Position numbers and translations under genes: made by a program | Notes under the pieces: generated by a model | Database searches by the model: none | Told to the model about the DNA's origin: nothing | Seen by the model: the letters and a program-made list of their open reading frames with translations, nothing else | Assembly: GCA_949361645.1 (NCBI GenBank) | Contig: OX442425.1 | Span: 6,017,622-6,081,621 of the forward strand | Direction: 5' to 3' | Length of the DNA: 64,000 bases | Source of the DNA: Spongilla lacustris | Taxonomy: Eukaryota > Porifera > Demospongiae > Spongillida > Spongillidae | Part shown: in pieces, positions 21,960 through 31,956 of the stretch | Numbering within the stretch: the first letter of the stretch is position 1 | Layout: every line of letters starts with the position of its first letter

Positions 21960-23530
21960 GCCTGGTCATGGAATCTAATATGTGCCAATGGCTCTACTTC
22001 AAACTCAAAGGAGCCAGTGAAAATTACCCGATCCCCAGCACCATAGCAAGTATTCAGCACTCCTACCTTACAGCAAAGACGATACATGGTACAAGCCTTG
22101 CCCACTATCTCTACAACGATGCATGGCAAACGTTGTAGGTCAGTGTTAGCTCGATCAATGTGTGGCATTCGGACGCTGACATTATCTCCTACTGCAAACT
22201 GTTTAATGTGGGGCCCATTGTGCTTGGAATACTTTTGCCCCATCTTTTCTATAGCTTTTAAGTATGCAGCATCTGCCTTCATATGTATCTCCAGATGTTT
22301 CTTTTGAGCAGACAGGGATCTAGGCAATAATGACTCTGAGTGCGTTTCTTCAAGCCCAGTTGGTTCACTGCTATCCTCTGCATCTTCAGCAAGCTCCTCC
22401 TGAGTGTTGGCTGCAATGTCCGCCAATAAGTGACACTTCCCAAAAAGAAGATTAAGATTATGTGGATCTGTGAGCTGCTGCCTTAATTACCTGCTGCTGC
22501 ATACTCATTTCACACTTCAGCAGCTCATTCTTATCTTCTTCATTGTATGCTTCCTGTTTGATGTCTTCAGTACTTGATTCATCACTATTGCACTCTTTCT
22601 CTTCTTTGACAACTTCATCATCAATTATGTCACCATCCTTTTCATCAAGTTGCTCTTCATCCTTCAACTGTGGTTCAGGGATTATAATAGACCTTGGGGG
22701 CTGGCCAAATACAAGCTCATATGGCATTGCTTTGGTTGTTTCACGTACCTGGGTATTCATGGTGTCTAAAAAAAGTAAAGGTTCTTTTTGTACATGCATG
22801 TAGTGCATGATTATATTTACACTTGCAAACAATATGAGGCAGCCACCTTGACCATGGAGGTTTACAAGTTTGCTACTTTGGCAGACAGCATCTGCTCCAA
22901 AGTGTAATGAGCTTGCTCAACTACACCCTGGGATTGTGGGTGGCGAGGCCTTCCACTGACCAGTTGAACTTGCCCTGGCCAATCATTAAGAATCTCTGTG
23001 ATCACAGAGTTTACAAATTCTCGGCCATTGTCACTATGCAGTGTGCTTGGAAGGCCCATAACTGAGAATACATACTTCTCCAATGCCTCGGCTACACCTT
23101 TATTGACCAAGGGAAATGCCAAATTGAACTTAGACCAGTGATCAACTATGTGCAAAATCCACTTGAAATCCTCATCTGGAAGATGGCGCATGTCAAGATC
23201 AATCTGTATAAAAGGGCAGATAGAACTGCTAACAGACATAGTTAACAGCAACACAAGGCCTATATACCTGAAGCCAAGATAACAGGCCATTCGCTACAAT
23301 AGGTCTGAGCGGAGGCTTTGTAGCTTGTGGCTTGCGCAGATGACAAGCTGAGCATACTGCTCAACAACACTTCTTGGCAAGAAGGAGTAAGTACTCTGAA
23401 CCTATTGTCCAATAAGACCATGCAGCTAACTTTATGCAGTCGTCATATGTACGTACCCGTGCGAACGTCTTCTTAACACCAGCATACAAACCGTCATTCA
23501 TCAATGTTCTACCATTCTGTGACTGCAAGA
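21960..23530 (-). pseudogene. KRBA2-like integrase transposon gene, possibly intact exons
   Basis: Minus-strand pieces in order are: CSACHLRKPQATKPPL (zinc-finger end) with donor CAG|gtatat; then, after TTTATACAG, IDLDMRHLPDEDFKWI, VDHWSKF, LHSDNGREFVN and GRPRHPQSQGVVEQ (catalytic D, D and E all present). After a short intron come MNTQVRETTKAMPYELVFGQ and an acidic linker. The last exon has QFAVGDNVSVRMPHIDRA and RLPCIVVEIVGK. This pattern is that of KRAB-A domain-containing protein 2-like integrases, common as multicopy genes in invertebrates and related to Ginger elements. One residue seems lost in the IDLIDMR motif, and a stop precedes CSAC. The last exon runs straight into the zinc finger of the neighbouring Ginger1-type element. 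Whether it is active or relic is undecided. Confidence 0.65.
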
Positions 23531-23584
23531 AACTTGAGTAAGCATGCAGTTGTAGTATTTTGTTTATACAAACGCAACATTACA

Positions 23585-23779
23585 ATGCTATGTATAGCCT
23601 ACTACAGGTGTAGCTGCTACAATACATGTATATATCATAATGTACAAAGGCGACGTCGTTGAGGGGTTTGGTACTGAATCATGCACGCGATTGTTCTTCG
23701 TCGTTCGCAAACTTTGCAAAAAAATAATAGCTCGACTCAAGTTGCAGGTGGGATACGAACGATTACATGTGCGCAATTA
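23585..23779. repeat. dispersed repeat that received the gypsy element (left part)
   Basis: Reverse complement similarity to 50.28-50.475 kb (GACGTCGTTGAGGGGTTTGGT, GCAGGTGGGATACGAACG, ACATGTGCGC). The right part of the same repeat continues at 30078-30105 and after 30713. Confidence 0.8.
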
Positions 23780-23900
23780 GAACACATGCGCATTAGTAAT
23801 TAGGGCGTGGTGTGCACATGCGCGGGAGGTAGAACTCGTAGTATTTAATCATATTCTATTTGTACTGTGTGTGTCTTTCCTGATTGATATATCCGCTACA
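23780..23900 (+). repeat. 5' LTR (~121 bp) of gypsy element 1
   Basis: Ends ATATCCGCTACA as the 3' LTR does. The start is imperfect: the 3' LTR begins TGTAGCGCACATG while here AACACATG follows the flank, so the first few bases are altered or lost. About 125 bp is unusually short for a gypsy LTR. Confidence 0.85.
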
Positions 23901-23901
23901 C

Positions 23902-23918
23902 TGGTGTCAGAAGTGGGA
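23902..23918 (+). promoter_or_regulatory. primer-binding site, tRNA-Leu type
   Basis: TGGTGTCAGAAGTGGGA lies one base after the LTR. It is complementary to the 3' end of animal leucine tRNAs (..CACTTCTGACACCA). Confidence 0.85.
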
Positions 23919-23920
23919 TC

Positions 23921-26900
23921 ATGGACGAAGAAGAAAAAGCGGACAGCTCGCAGGGAGTCACCGGGAGTCGGGTCATGACAAAAGACAGCGCGCAGCCGGG
24001 AGTCACCGGCAGTAGGGTCATGACTGAAGACAGCCCGCGGAGAGTCACCCGATACAGTGTTCGGCCTCCGTCACGTTTTGCAGGCAAGGGGGCTGACTTC
24101 AGGTTATGGATGCAGCGCGTAGAGCTCTACTTCATGGAAGCTGAGGTTCCCGAGGATAAGAGAGGGCAGGAGTTAGCCTCCTTATTGGACGACGAACCAT
24201 TTCGTATCGTGAGTCAGATGGGTTTGTTGAATTTTTACAGCGGTATAGATTATGCAGCTGTGAAGGAGTGCCTTGAAAAGCAGTTTGCACCTTCTGGAAT
24301 ACAGTTGGAGTGGCAACGCAAATTCCACACGGGACAGCAAGGGCAGGCCGAGTCGCTGATAGAATTTTCGGCAAGGCTGCGTATGCTTGTGGACAAGGCA
24401 TATCCATCATGGGCGGCGGAAGAACGCCTGGAACTAGTTCGTAATCAGTTTATTCACGGCATTCTTTCCTCCTCTATCCAGCTTAAGCTTCTGCAAGAAC
24501 AAGTGGATACACTGGAAGCTGCTATTGAGTTGGCCTGCAGATTGGAGTCTGTTGAATTGGCACTGAAGTCCTTTCAGACTGCGAAGACAGCGGCAGGTGT
24601 CACAACGACTCTGGACTGTTCTGAGGGAGCTGGTGCGGGACCTCACGCGGATAGTGGGAGTTATCAGGAACTGGTCGCGCAAGTTAAATCCCTGTCGCAA
24701 CAACTGGATACCTTCCGCAAGGGAAAGACAGGGCCACGTTCGTTCAGGGGCTCATGCTGGGAATGCGGAAGACCTGGCCACGTACGTAGGAATTGTCCAC
24801 AACGGCGCCGTGACCAAAACACAAAAGACAGGGGAGACAGGTCAGTACAGTTTACATCAGCAGTTGCATGTACATTAACGCTTCGGGGAGCTGTGGAAGG
24901 TCACCCTACAGTCATGCTAGTAGACACAGGTTCATCTGTCACCATATTGCACGAGAGCATCTGGAAGATGGCTGTAAAGGGGAAGGAGCTCAAGCAGGCT
25001 ACGTGCCCGGTGATGGCAGTTAATGGGGAGAGTCTTCCCTTATGTGGACAAGCAGAGGTTAATTTACAAGTAGGCAGCTATAGTGGGGTGCACAATGTTC
25101 TAGTGGTGCGTGACATGACCCAGCAGTGTTTGCTTGGTACTGACTTCCTGGAACAATGCCATTGTATTATCAACATGGGCACCAAGACTTTAACAATTGG
25201 TGGTATGAAACAACAGGTTCCTCTATTGTCTGGCAAAAAGGGCACTGCATGTCACGTGGCAGTGCAGGAAACTACTGTTATTCCTCCCCTTCACCAAGTC
25301 CGGCTTCCAGTCCACCTCGAGACTGATAATGACTTTCTTGAGGATGGTATGGGGTTATTTGAACCTAAACCAGTATTTTCTGACGATCATTCTGGTCTAT
25401 TGGTTGCTCACTCAGTATCTCGTGTTTCATCACAAGGGGACACCGTTATACAGTTGATGAATGTGACTTCCACCCCAATTAGTGTGTATGCTGGGGAGAG
25501 AGTGGGCATGCTATCTTTGTTGCAGGAAGAGAATTCGGCTAACGCTGTGAAGCCGTCAAGGGATGGTCAACCGGTTGCTCGGACTCAGAATGCCATAGAC
25601 AAGTCAATTGGTGTGCTCCTTTCTGATGTACAAGGTTTGAATAAGGGTGAACGGGAAAGGCTTAGATCTTTGTTACAGACAGTGGGTGATGTAATCTCTG
25701 TTGGGGATGGGGACTTGGGTCGTACAAGTATGTTACGTCATAAAATTGACACGGGTAATACCTTGCCTATCCGGCAGCAGAGTCGCAGGTTGCCCTTTCA
25801 TCAGCGCGGCGTAGTGAAGGACATGATCGACGGGATGCTGCAGCAAGGAATCATAGAACCTTCTGAGGGTGCATGGGCGTCTCCTATTGTGTTGGCTAGA
25901 AAGAAGGACGGTTCGTTTCGATTCTGTGTTGATTTTCGTCGCGTAAATGATGTCACTAAAAAGGACGTACACCCTCTTCCAAGAATAGACGATGCGCTGG
26001 ACAGTTTGGCGGGAGCAAAATGGTTTTCTACCCTTGACTTGGCTTGTGGCTATTGGCAGGTTGAGATGGATCCTGCTGATAAAGAGAAGACTTCGTTCAC
26101 CACACCGTTCGGGCTTCACCAGTTCCGAGTGATGCCTTTTGGGTTAACGAATGCTCCCAGTACTTTTCAGAGGCTCATGAGCTTGGTATTGTCGGGTTTG
26201 TGTTGGAGCACTTGTTTGGTTTATCTGGATGACATAATTATTTTTAGCCAGACAGTGGACGAGCACCTCCAGCGTCTGAGAGATGTACTCCAGAGATTGA
26301 AGGACGCTGGACTTAAAATCAAGCCAAGCAAGTGCCAGTTATTGCGGAAGAGTGTACTATATTTGGGGCATATTGTGTCAGAGAAGGGGGTGGAAGTAGA
26401 TCCCGAAAAGACAAGCTGCGTCCGTAGTTGGCCTGTGCCCAATGACCGGGAGAGTTTGCGCAAATTTTTGGGATTTGCCTCCTATTACAGGAAGTTCATT
26501 CCCCGTTTTGCCCAGATTGCCTCCCCGCTGCATTCTCTGACGGAAAAGGCCAAGTCGTGGCAATGGTCCCAACAGTGCAATGAGGCATTCGATCAGTTGA
26601 AGGAGAAATTACTGTCACCACCTATCTTGTCTTTTCCACAGTTTGATAAAGTCTTCGTGGTGGATACAGACGCCAGCCAACACGGAATTGGCGCAGTCCT
26701 GTCCCAAAAAGGTGATCGTGTCATCGCCTATGCGAGTCGGATCCTTACAAAGGCCGAGCGCCAATACTGTGCAACTAGACGAGAGATGCTTGCACTGGTG
26801 TGGGCTATTCGCTGCTATAGACCATATCTCTGGGGCCGTCGTTTTGTTGTTCGCACAGATCACAATTCATTGCAGTGGTTGCGAAACTTTAAAGAACCGC

Positions 26901-28798
26901 AGGGACAGGTGGCTCGTTGGATGGACATTTTGGCTGAGTATGACTTTTCGGTTGAACATCGACCTGGGTTACAGCACTGTAACGCTGATGCACTGTCCAG
27001 GCTTCCCTGTAAACAATGCGGTTTGCAGACGTCAGCCCCTCCCCTGGGTCTACCGAATGCAGCTACTCCCCCTGGTCTACCGGATCTGAGAGAGGGTGAT
27101 TCTGTCGACGGTACGGCGCTCTGGCAGGAAGGAACCGTTTGTTTCCTGTCGGGTGATGACCCAAAACGGCTACAGGACGAAGACCCTGATTTGCGGCAGG
27201 TGATACTGTGGTTACAACGTAACATGTTCCCTTCTGTTTTCCCAAGGCATGAAAGTAACTGGGTGCAGACCCTTTGGTCTCAGAAAGATCACCTGGTGCT
27301 GGATGGGGGCGTTCTGTATCGGCGTTGGGAGGATGTGCCAGGAAAGGGAGTCAATCCTCATTTACAGCTCGTGATACCAAAGACTTCTATTCAGACTGTT
27401 TTGAAAGAATTTCATGATACGCTCACTGGGGGTCACTTTGGATTTCGAAAGACCATGGAAAAGATTCGTTCTCGGTTTTACTGGCCTGGTCAACGACATG
27501 ATGTTGAAAATTGGTGTAAGGCCTGCGCGAAATGTGCCTCCCGTAAATCACCGACAAGGAGAAGACGGGCACCCATGCAGTCGGGCCTGGTGGGAACTCC
27601 AATGCAGAGAGTTGCAATGGATATATTGGGACCCCTGCCTGTGACGGCTAGAGAGAACAAGTACGTGTTGGTGGTAGGTGACTACTTTACTAAATGGGTC
27701 GAGGCCTATCCTATGCCCAATATGGAAGCGAAGACTGTGGCTGAATTGTTCGTGAATCAGTTTATTGCTCGTTTTGGGGTTCCAGATATTTTGCACACGG
27801 ATCAAGGACGTAATTTTGAATCTTTGTTGATGAAAGAGACTTGCCAGTTGTTGGGAGTGCAGAAAACAAGAACTAGTCCATACCATCCTCAGTCCGATGG
27901 TTTAATTGAGAGGTTTAATCGTACCTTGCTTAACATGCTTAGTATTGCTGCTGCTGAGAACGAGCGCGATTGGGATCTCCATGTTCCTCTACTGATGGTG
28001 GCCTATAGGACCAGCATGCAAGAGTCGACTGGGTGCACCCCATTTTACTTGATGTTTGGGAGGGAAGCTCGTCTTCCCGCTGATGTAATGTTTGGTCTTC
28101 CCCCTAATTCCATCCCACAACAGGCTAATCAGTATGCACTGGACCTGAGAGCGAGACTGGAAAGTGCCTACCGATTGGTGCGGGATCACATGGGGATTCA
28201 GCACGTTCGTCAAAAGACTTTGTATAACAAATCCATTCATGGAGATCCATACAAAGCTGGTGAATCGGTGTGGCTTCATTGTCCAGCGGTTCCGAGGGGC
28301 AAGTCGCCAAAGTTGCACCGTTATTGGCAGGGTCCTTATACAGTGGTCCGGTCTCTTGGTGATGCGCTCTTTCTCATTCAACGCAGGGATTCCCCGAGGA
28401 AGCGTACGGTGGTACACTTTGATCGGATGAAGCCATGTACGGTTCTGGCATCAGAGAAGAATGTTGCACCAGCCAAGGACGACAACACGGGGGTACCAGC
28501 AGTAGCAAGGGGCTTGTTGCATAGCAACGGTGACGTTGGAGAAGATCAGCTGCGGGATGAGGTGGAGGTGGAAATACGAGCTCCCGTACCTGAAACACAT
28601 CCAGTGGGTGAACTACTTCCAGTAGCTGAACCACCTCCAGTACATGTAGCTGAACCACTTCCAGTAGCTGAACCACCTCCAGTAGCCGAACCACTTCCAG
28701 TAGTTGAACCACCTCCAGTAATCCAGTCTGAAAGAACGAGACCAGTTCGACACAGGAGCAAGCCGGATCGTTATGGACATAACATCTATGAGACATGA
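23921..28798 (+). CDS. Gag-Pol polyprotein, gypsy element 1 (1625 aa)
   Basis: A single open frame. Gag-like region to about residue 275; zinc knuckle CWECGRPGHVRRNC near 279; aspartic protease VDTGSSVT near 333; reverse transcriptase from about 640, with YLDD near 767; RNase H from VDTDASQHG near 911, with TDHNSLQWL; integrase zinc finger HFGFRK..RFYW..CAKC near 1171-1205. The catalytic core has MDILGPLP (~1232), HTDQGRNF (~1290) and PYHPQSDGLIERFNR (~1320), and a GPY/F motif (YWQGPYTVV) follows near 1468. All active-site residues are present. Order PR-RT-RH-IN is standard Ty3/gypsy. The start codon is 3 bases after the primer site, matching single-ORF elements without a frameshift. The C-terminus carries VAEPLPVAEPPP-type repeats (28610-28720). 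There is no envelope gene. Confidence 0.97.
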   Translation: MDEEEKADSSQGVTGSRVMTKDSAQPGVTGSRVMTEDSPRRVTRYSVRPPSRFAGKGADFRLWMQRVELYFMEAEVPEDKRGQELASLLDDEPFRIVSQMGLLNFYSGIDYAAVKECLEKQFAPSGIQLEWQRKFHTGQQGQAESLIEFSARLRMLVDKAYPSWAAEERLELVRNQFIHGILSSSIQLKLLQEQVDTLEAAIELACRLESVELALKSFQTAKTAAGVTTTLDCSEGAGAGPHADSGSYQELVAQVKSLSQQLDTFRKGKTGPRSFRGSCWECGRPGHVRRNCPQRRRDQNTKDRGDRSVQFTSAVACTLTLRGAVEGHPTVMLVDTGSSVTILHESIWKMAVKGKELKQATCPVMAVNGESLPLCGQAEVNLQVGSYSGVHNVLVVRDMTQQCLLGTDFLEQCHCIINMGTKTLTIGGMKQQVPLLSGKKGTACHVAVQETTVIPPLHQVRLPVHLETDNDFLEDGMGLFEPKPVFSDDHSGLLVAHSVSRVSSQGDTVIQLMNVTSTPISVYAGERVGMLSLLQEENSANAVKPSRDGQPVARTQNAIDKSIGVLLSDVQGLNKGERERLRSLLQTVGDVISVGDGDLGRTSMLRHKIDTGNTLPIRQQSRRLPFHQRGVVKDMIDGMLQQGIIEPSEGAWASPIVLARKKDGSFRFCVDFRRVNDVTKKDVHPLPRIDDALDSLAGAKWFSTLDLACGYWQVEMDPADKEKTSFTTPFGLHQFRVMPFGLTNAPSTFQRLMSLVLSGLCWSTCLVYLDDIIIFSQTVDEHLQRLRDVLQRLKDAGLKIKPSKCQLLRKSVLYLGHIVSEKGVEVDPEKTSCVRSWPVPNDRESLRKFLGFASYYRKFIPRFAQIASPLHSLTEKAKSWQWSQQCNEAFDQLKEKLLSPPILSFPQFDKVFVVDTDASQHGIGAVLSQKGDRVIAYASRILTKAERQYCATRREMLALVWAIRCYRPYLWGRRFVVRTDHNSLQWLRNFKEPQGQVARWMDILAEYDFSVEHRPGLQHCNADALSRLPCKQCGLQTSAPPLGLPNAATPPGLPDLREGDSVDGTALWQEGTVCFLSGDDPKRLQDEDPDLRQVILWLQRNMFPSVFPRHESNWVQTLWSQKDHLVLDGGVLYRRWEDVPGKGVNPHLQLVIPKTSIQTVLKEFHDTLTGGHFGFRKTMEKIRSRFYWPGQRHDVENWCKACAKCASRKSPTRRRRAPMQSGLVGTPMQRVAMDILGPLPVTARENKYVLVVGDYFTKWVEAYPMPNMEAKTVAELFVNQFIARFGVPDILHTDQGRNFESLLMKETCQLLGVQKTRTSPYHPQSDGLIERFNRTLLNMLSIAAAENERDWDLHVPLLMVAYRTSMQESTGCTPFYLMFGREARLPADVMFGLPPNSIPQQANQYALDLRARLESAYRLVRDHMGIQHVRQKTLYNKSIHGDPYKAGESVWLHCPAVPRGKSPKLHRYWQGPYTVVRSLGDALFLIQRRDSPRKRTVVHFDRMKPCTVLASEKNVAPAKDDNTGVPAVARGLLHSNGDVGEDQLRDEVEVEIRAPVPETHPVGELLPVAEPPPVHVAEPLPVAEPPPVAEPLPVVEPPPVIQSERTRPVRHRSKPDRYGHNIYET

Positions 28799-28827
28799 CG
28801 AACTTTCAGAGAGAGAGGAGGGAATAG

Positions 28828-30077
28828 TGTAGCGCACATGCGCATTAGTAATTAGGGCGTGGTGTGCACATGCGCGGGAGGTAGAACTCGTAGTATTTAA
28901 TCTAGGGTGTGTAACCTCCCCTGAATAATGAAAATCGATTTTTCCGAATACTTTTAAAACACTAATCGATTTTTCAGGTTTTTCTGGATCAGAAAATCGA
29001 TTTTTCCGAATACTTTAAAAAAGAAAATCGATTTTTCCGAATAGGTTTTGACAATTTGCCTGCCGAATACCTAGGTTATTCAGGTTTTCAGCTCACTGAG
29101 CCACCTAAATGTACACATCACACCAAAGACCCTCCTACAGCTAAACCATAACACCAGATGCCCTCATGAGGCACACAACCATAGCTACCCCCATCACACT
29201 GGTCAGACACCCTCCAACTACCCACATTACACCAGATCAGTACAGCATGCATCCACAGCTACCCACATCACACCAGATGCACTCAGCACACAACCACAGC
29301 TACCTATATAGGCCTAAATCGCTTGGCCTAACCACATACCTAGATGGGCGTGTCCTGACCTAAGTTAGCGTGGCCACGCTGAGGTCTACCTTCAAATCGC
29401 ACCCGATGCCAAAAGAGTAGAACCACAGATGTAGTTTACGCACCGCCGGCCATGTAGCCTCCATTTCACCATCGCGAGTTTTTAAAATACTAGTAACTAA
29501 GTAGGCCTAACTATAGTACGATCGCGGCAATATCAGCTCAGAGAGAGAGTGATGCAAGAAACCAGCTAGTTCGAAATGCACTAAGCGAACTAACTTTGAT
29601 CTGTAGCTGGAGCTGTCCGTCGTCATGACTCGTGAAGAGGGAGATCTGTTGGCTAGTTCGAATTACTGCCCGTACGTGTAAACTGCACCTGATCTCGTCC
29701 CCACGTATATATAAATAGTAACAATAATGACGTTATTTAATGTTACGTTTCAAATTAGATGTTATTATCATCGTACGTGTAATATCATAAACGCGTATCC
29801 GGATATCGTCATAAAAAGGTATTCGAATAATGGGCGAATTGTCGATGCGGACGACGAATACCTAAGTACCTCCGAATGGAGATTCACAAACCGGTTATTT
29901 CGAATAGAACAAATCCAATAATCGATTTTTCCGAGTAATGCTAAATTACTATTCGAACGGATAGGTTTTTGCGAATATCCGAATAACCCGAATAACCTGA
30001 TAACCGGTTACACACCCTAATTTCATCATATTCTATTTGTACTGTGTGTGTCTTTCCTGATTGATATATCCGCTACA
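28828..30077 (+). repeat. 3' LTR of gypsy element 1, split by hAT insertion
   Basis: 28828-28902 and 30028-30077 together equal the 5' LTR. The first part starts TGTAGCGCACATG and the second ends CCGCTACA. Confidence 0.92.
28903..30019. mobile_element. non-autonomous hAT-type element (1117 bp) in the LTR
   Basis: Ends are TAGGGTGTGTAACC and its exact inverse. An 8-bp duplication ATTTAATC / ATTTCATC (28895-28902, 30020-30027) flanks it. The length and TIR style fit the hAT superfamily. Inside are many subterminal ATCGATTTTTC and CCGAATA words, and a short minisatellite with CACATCACACCAGATGC. There is no transposase. A second copy starts at 63408. Confidence 0.88.
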
Positions 30078-30105
30078 CAATTATAAAACGGTATAATCCA
30101 TATAC

Positions 30106-30713
30106 GTTGATGTTTACAGCGAAGACCTTTGTCAAATTTACTCTTCGGTTCCCAGGAACTTTTCCTTGTAACCGAAGAGTAAATTAGCTCAAAGGTTATG
30201 CTGTATAAACATCTAAACTAGGGTGTGTAACCGATTTTCAGATTTTGTAGGTCAATCGATCGTGCATGCGTGTTTTTTGAGGGAGGGCAGTGATGATCTG
30301 TTTGATGCGATCCCCAGACTAAGCGTTCATTACATCAACAAAATTAACCCGTTAGGCGGTAAGTCTTTGTCAGACAGGCGAAGGGCATATTTCATAAAAC
30401 GGAGTAATCGATTTCTTATACCGATTTCACCATATGAAGGAAACGAATATCGATTAATCGCGACTAAGAAAAACAGAACTAGTTATATAAATTATGAAAT
30501 CAGTAATCTGCTATGCATAGCCGACCGATTAGGTAGCTATAGTCGCGAATAATCGATTAACTTATAAAACCTGAAAATCGGTTACGCACCCAAGTTTAGA
30601 TGTTTATACATGTACAGCATAACCTTTGAGCTAATTTACTCTTCGGTTACAAGGAAAAGTTCCTGGGAACCGAAGAGTAAATTTGTCAAAGGTCTTCGCT
30701 GTAAACATCAACT
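30106..30713. mobile_element. 0.6 kb foldback element with hAT-like inner ends
   Basis: The arms start GTTGATGTTTACAGCGAAGA and end with its inverse. Each arm contains a secondary hairpin, CTCTTCGGTT..AACCGAAGAG. Inward of the 113-bp outer arms, both sides show TAGGGTGTGTAACC-like words (30219 and 30592), the terminus of the nearby hAT element. The inverted paralogue near 50.24 kb lacks this insertion. Confidence 0.75.
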
Positions 30714-31814
30714 CCATGTCCAGCAATTGCGGACTTGAATAATTGATTACCCGCGTTACGCGTTAAAAATTAATTGAACGGGAAGTCTATGGAGAAATGT
30801 CTTCCAACGCGCACCGTTCTTAAACGGAATATAAATGTTAAGTCTACCAGACGGATTATGATACAGAAGAAGATAGCCCATCTTTTTTGTGTTCTGGTCT
30901 CCGTTAAAATCTGTTCACTGCTATTTCCATACACCGTTTTGTGTTCGCTGCATACCTTTGTACATGGAACATGCATTTGTTATGTTTCTTCAATTTCTTT
31001 CCAATCACGCAGACCGAAAGTTCAAGTCTACCAAGTGGTTTATAAAACCTAAACCACCGAGACATTTTTAGGCACAATTAGTATAATTTTGCCCCCTACG
31101 CAACAATTTCCCTTGGCAACTTTGTGGACTCCACTGTAAAATGTGGGACAAATATATGATGTAATTCATGCGTACGTCACGGCGGTACTAATAATGTAGC
31201 TAGCCGTGTTGTCGGTAGTGGACGTACATGCACCAAGCAAGAGTAAAAGTAGGGCGTACGAGGCGCGCGTGCGAACATGCACACTCTGGACTAGCTGCGA
31301 TCAGACCAACATCCATGATAGCTAGCTTCTGTAAAGCGATCACGTTGTACAAGCGGCTAGCGCTGATTCATAATACTGTCGACTCGTCTAGCCACTAGCT
31401 AGGACAACTCTAGCTTGCTACAGCTAGCGCTAGGTTTGTGTCGAGTCAGTACCAGTACGTGACGTGCGCAGTAATTAAAAGCAGATTCGCATCGACATAG
31501 CTAGCCGGGTGAGTACGCGTTTAATGTTTACAGATACATTCGTGGTTGTGGTTGAAGCACTCTACAAATGTGTGGTCGCGATCGAAAGGAGTAGGTACTA
31601 CCGGTAGTACCACTGTACCAGTCGACATACTAGTAGCCAAGATGCGTGGTGTTGTATAGGCAAAACAGGGCATACTATTGCGTATTAACCACTCCTTTTC
31701 TAATATCACCGACAAAGAGAAGGTGTCTAAAGGTGATGAGCGTGGTTCGTAAGGAAGGCAGTCGAGCTAGCCAGTGGGTGTGGCTTTAGTAACCGTTTCG
31801 CGCGCGTAGTGATC
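30714..31814. other. intergenic, no gene recognised
   Basis: The first 50 bp continue the dispersed repeat seen at 50.2 kb. Otherwise there is nothing supported. CTAGCTAG-like words are frequent at 31.19-31.51 kb. Confidence 0.5.
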
Positions 31815-31956
31815 ACTTTAAGCAGGGCCGTAGCATCCAGTCCGGCCGGTCCGGCCTTGGCCGGACCGGTTTTAGCCAGAACATTTGAAAATATTAACGA
31901 TTATTGTAATTTATAAAGTGGTTATTCACCCGGTTTAATTTGTAACTCGAGGGACG

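Larger units (their letters stand above)
19163..21990 (-). pseudogene. Ginger1-type DNA transposon gene: integrase plus Ulp1 protease, damaged
   Basis: Read from the high end on the minus strand: an HHCC zinc finger (GGGHFVRDKTLQKACSRFYW, then EHVRTCDTCQ; one in-frame stop), IDLVGPL, a likely intron (21246-21724), DYFSKWPE, AYHPLTNGLDERMNQTV, then MYGREAVLP and a GPY/F module (EWTGPYTI). After a probable intron (donor GAT|gtaagt) comes a tract of 15-residue repeats. A C48/Ulp1-like peptidase domain with the H (DHW), D (YDSL), Q and C (NCGLYA) residues follows. Gypsy-like integrase with GPY/F plus a C-terminal Ulp1 domain is the published hallmark of Ginger1 cut-and-paste transposons. The segment that should hold the second catalytic aspartate is deleted near 21.12-21.15 kb, and there are frameshifts near 20.0-20.1 kb, so this copy looks inactive. 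TIRs were not identified. Confidence 0.75.
23780..30077 (+). mobile_element. full-length Ty3/gypsy LTR retrotransposon (conventional order)
   Basis: 5' LTR, leucine-tRNA-type primer site, one Gag-Pol frame, purine-rich tract (GAGAGAGAGGAGGGAA) and 3' LTR. Where they overlap, the LTRs show no difference, so insertion was recent. The 3' LTR was later split by a 1117-bp hAT-type element. The inverted paralogue at 50.2-50.5 kb lacks the insertion. Confidence 0.95.

Noticed and set aside
30223..30552. 109-codon plus frame inside the foldback element
   Set aside because: No motif; the frame spans the inverted-repeat interior of a non-coding element.
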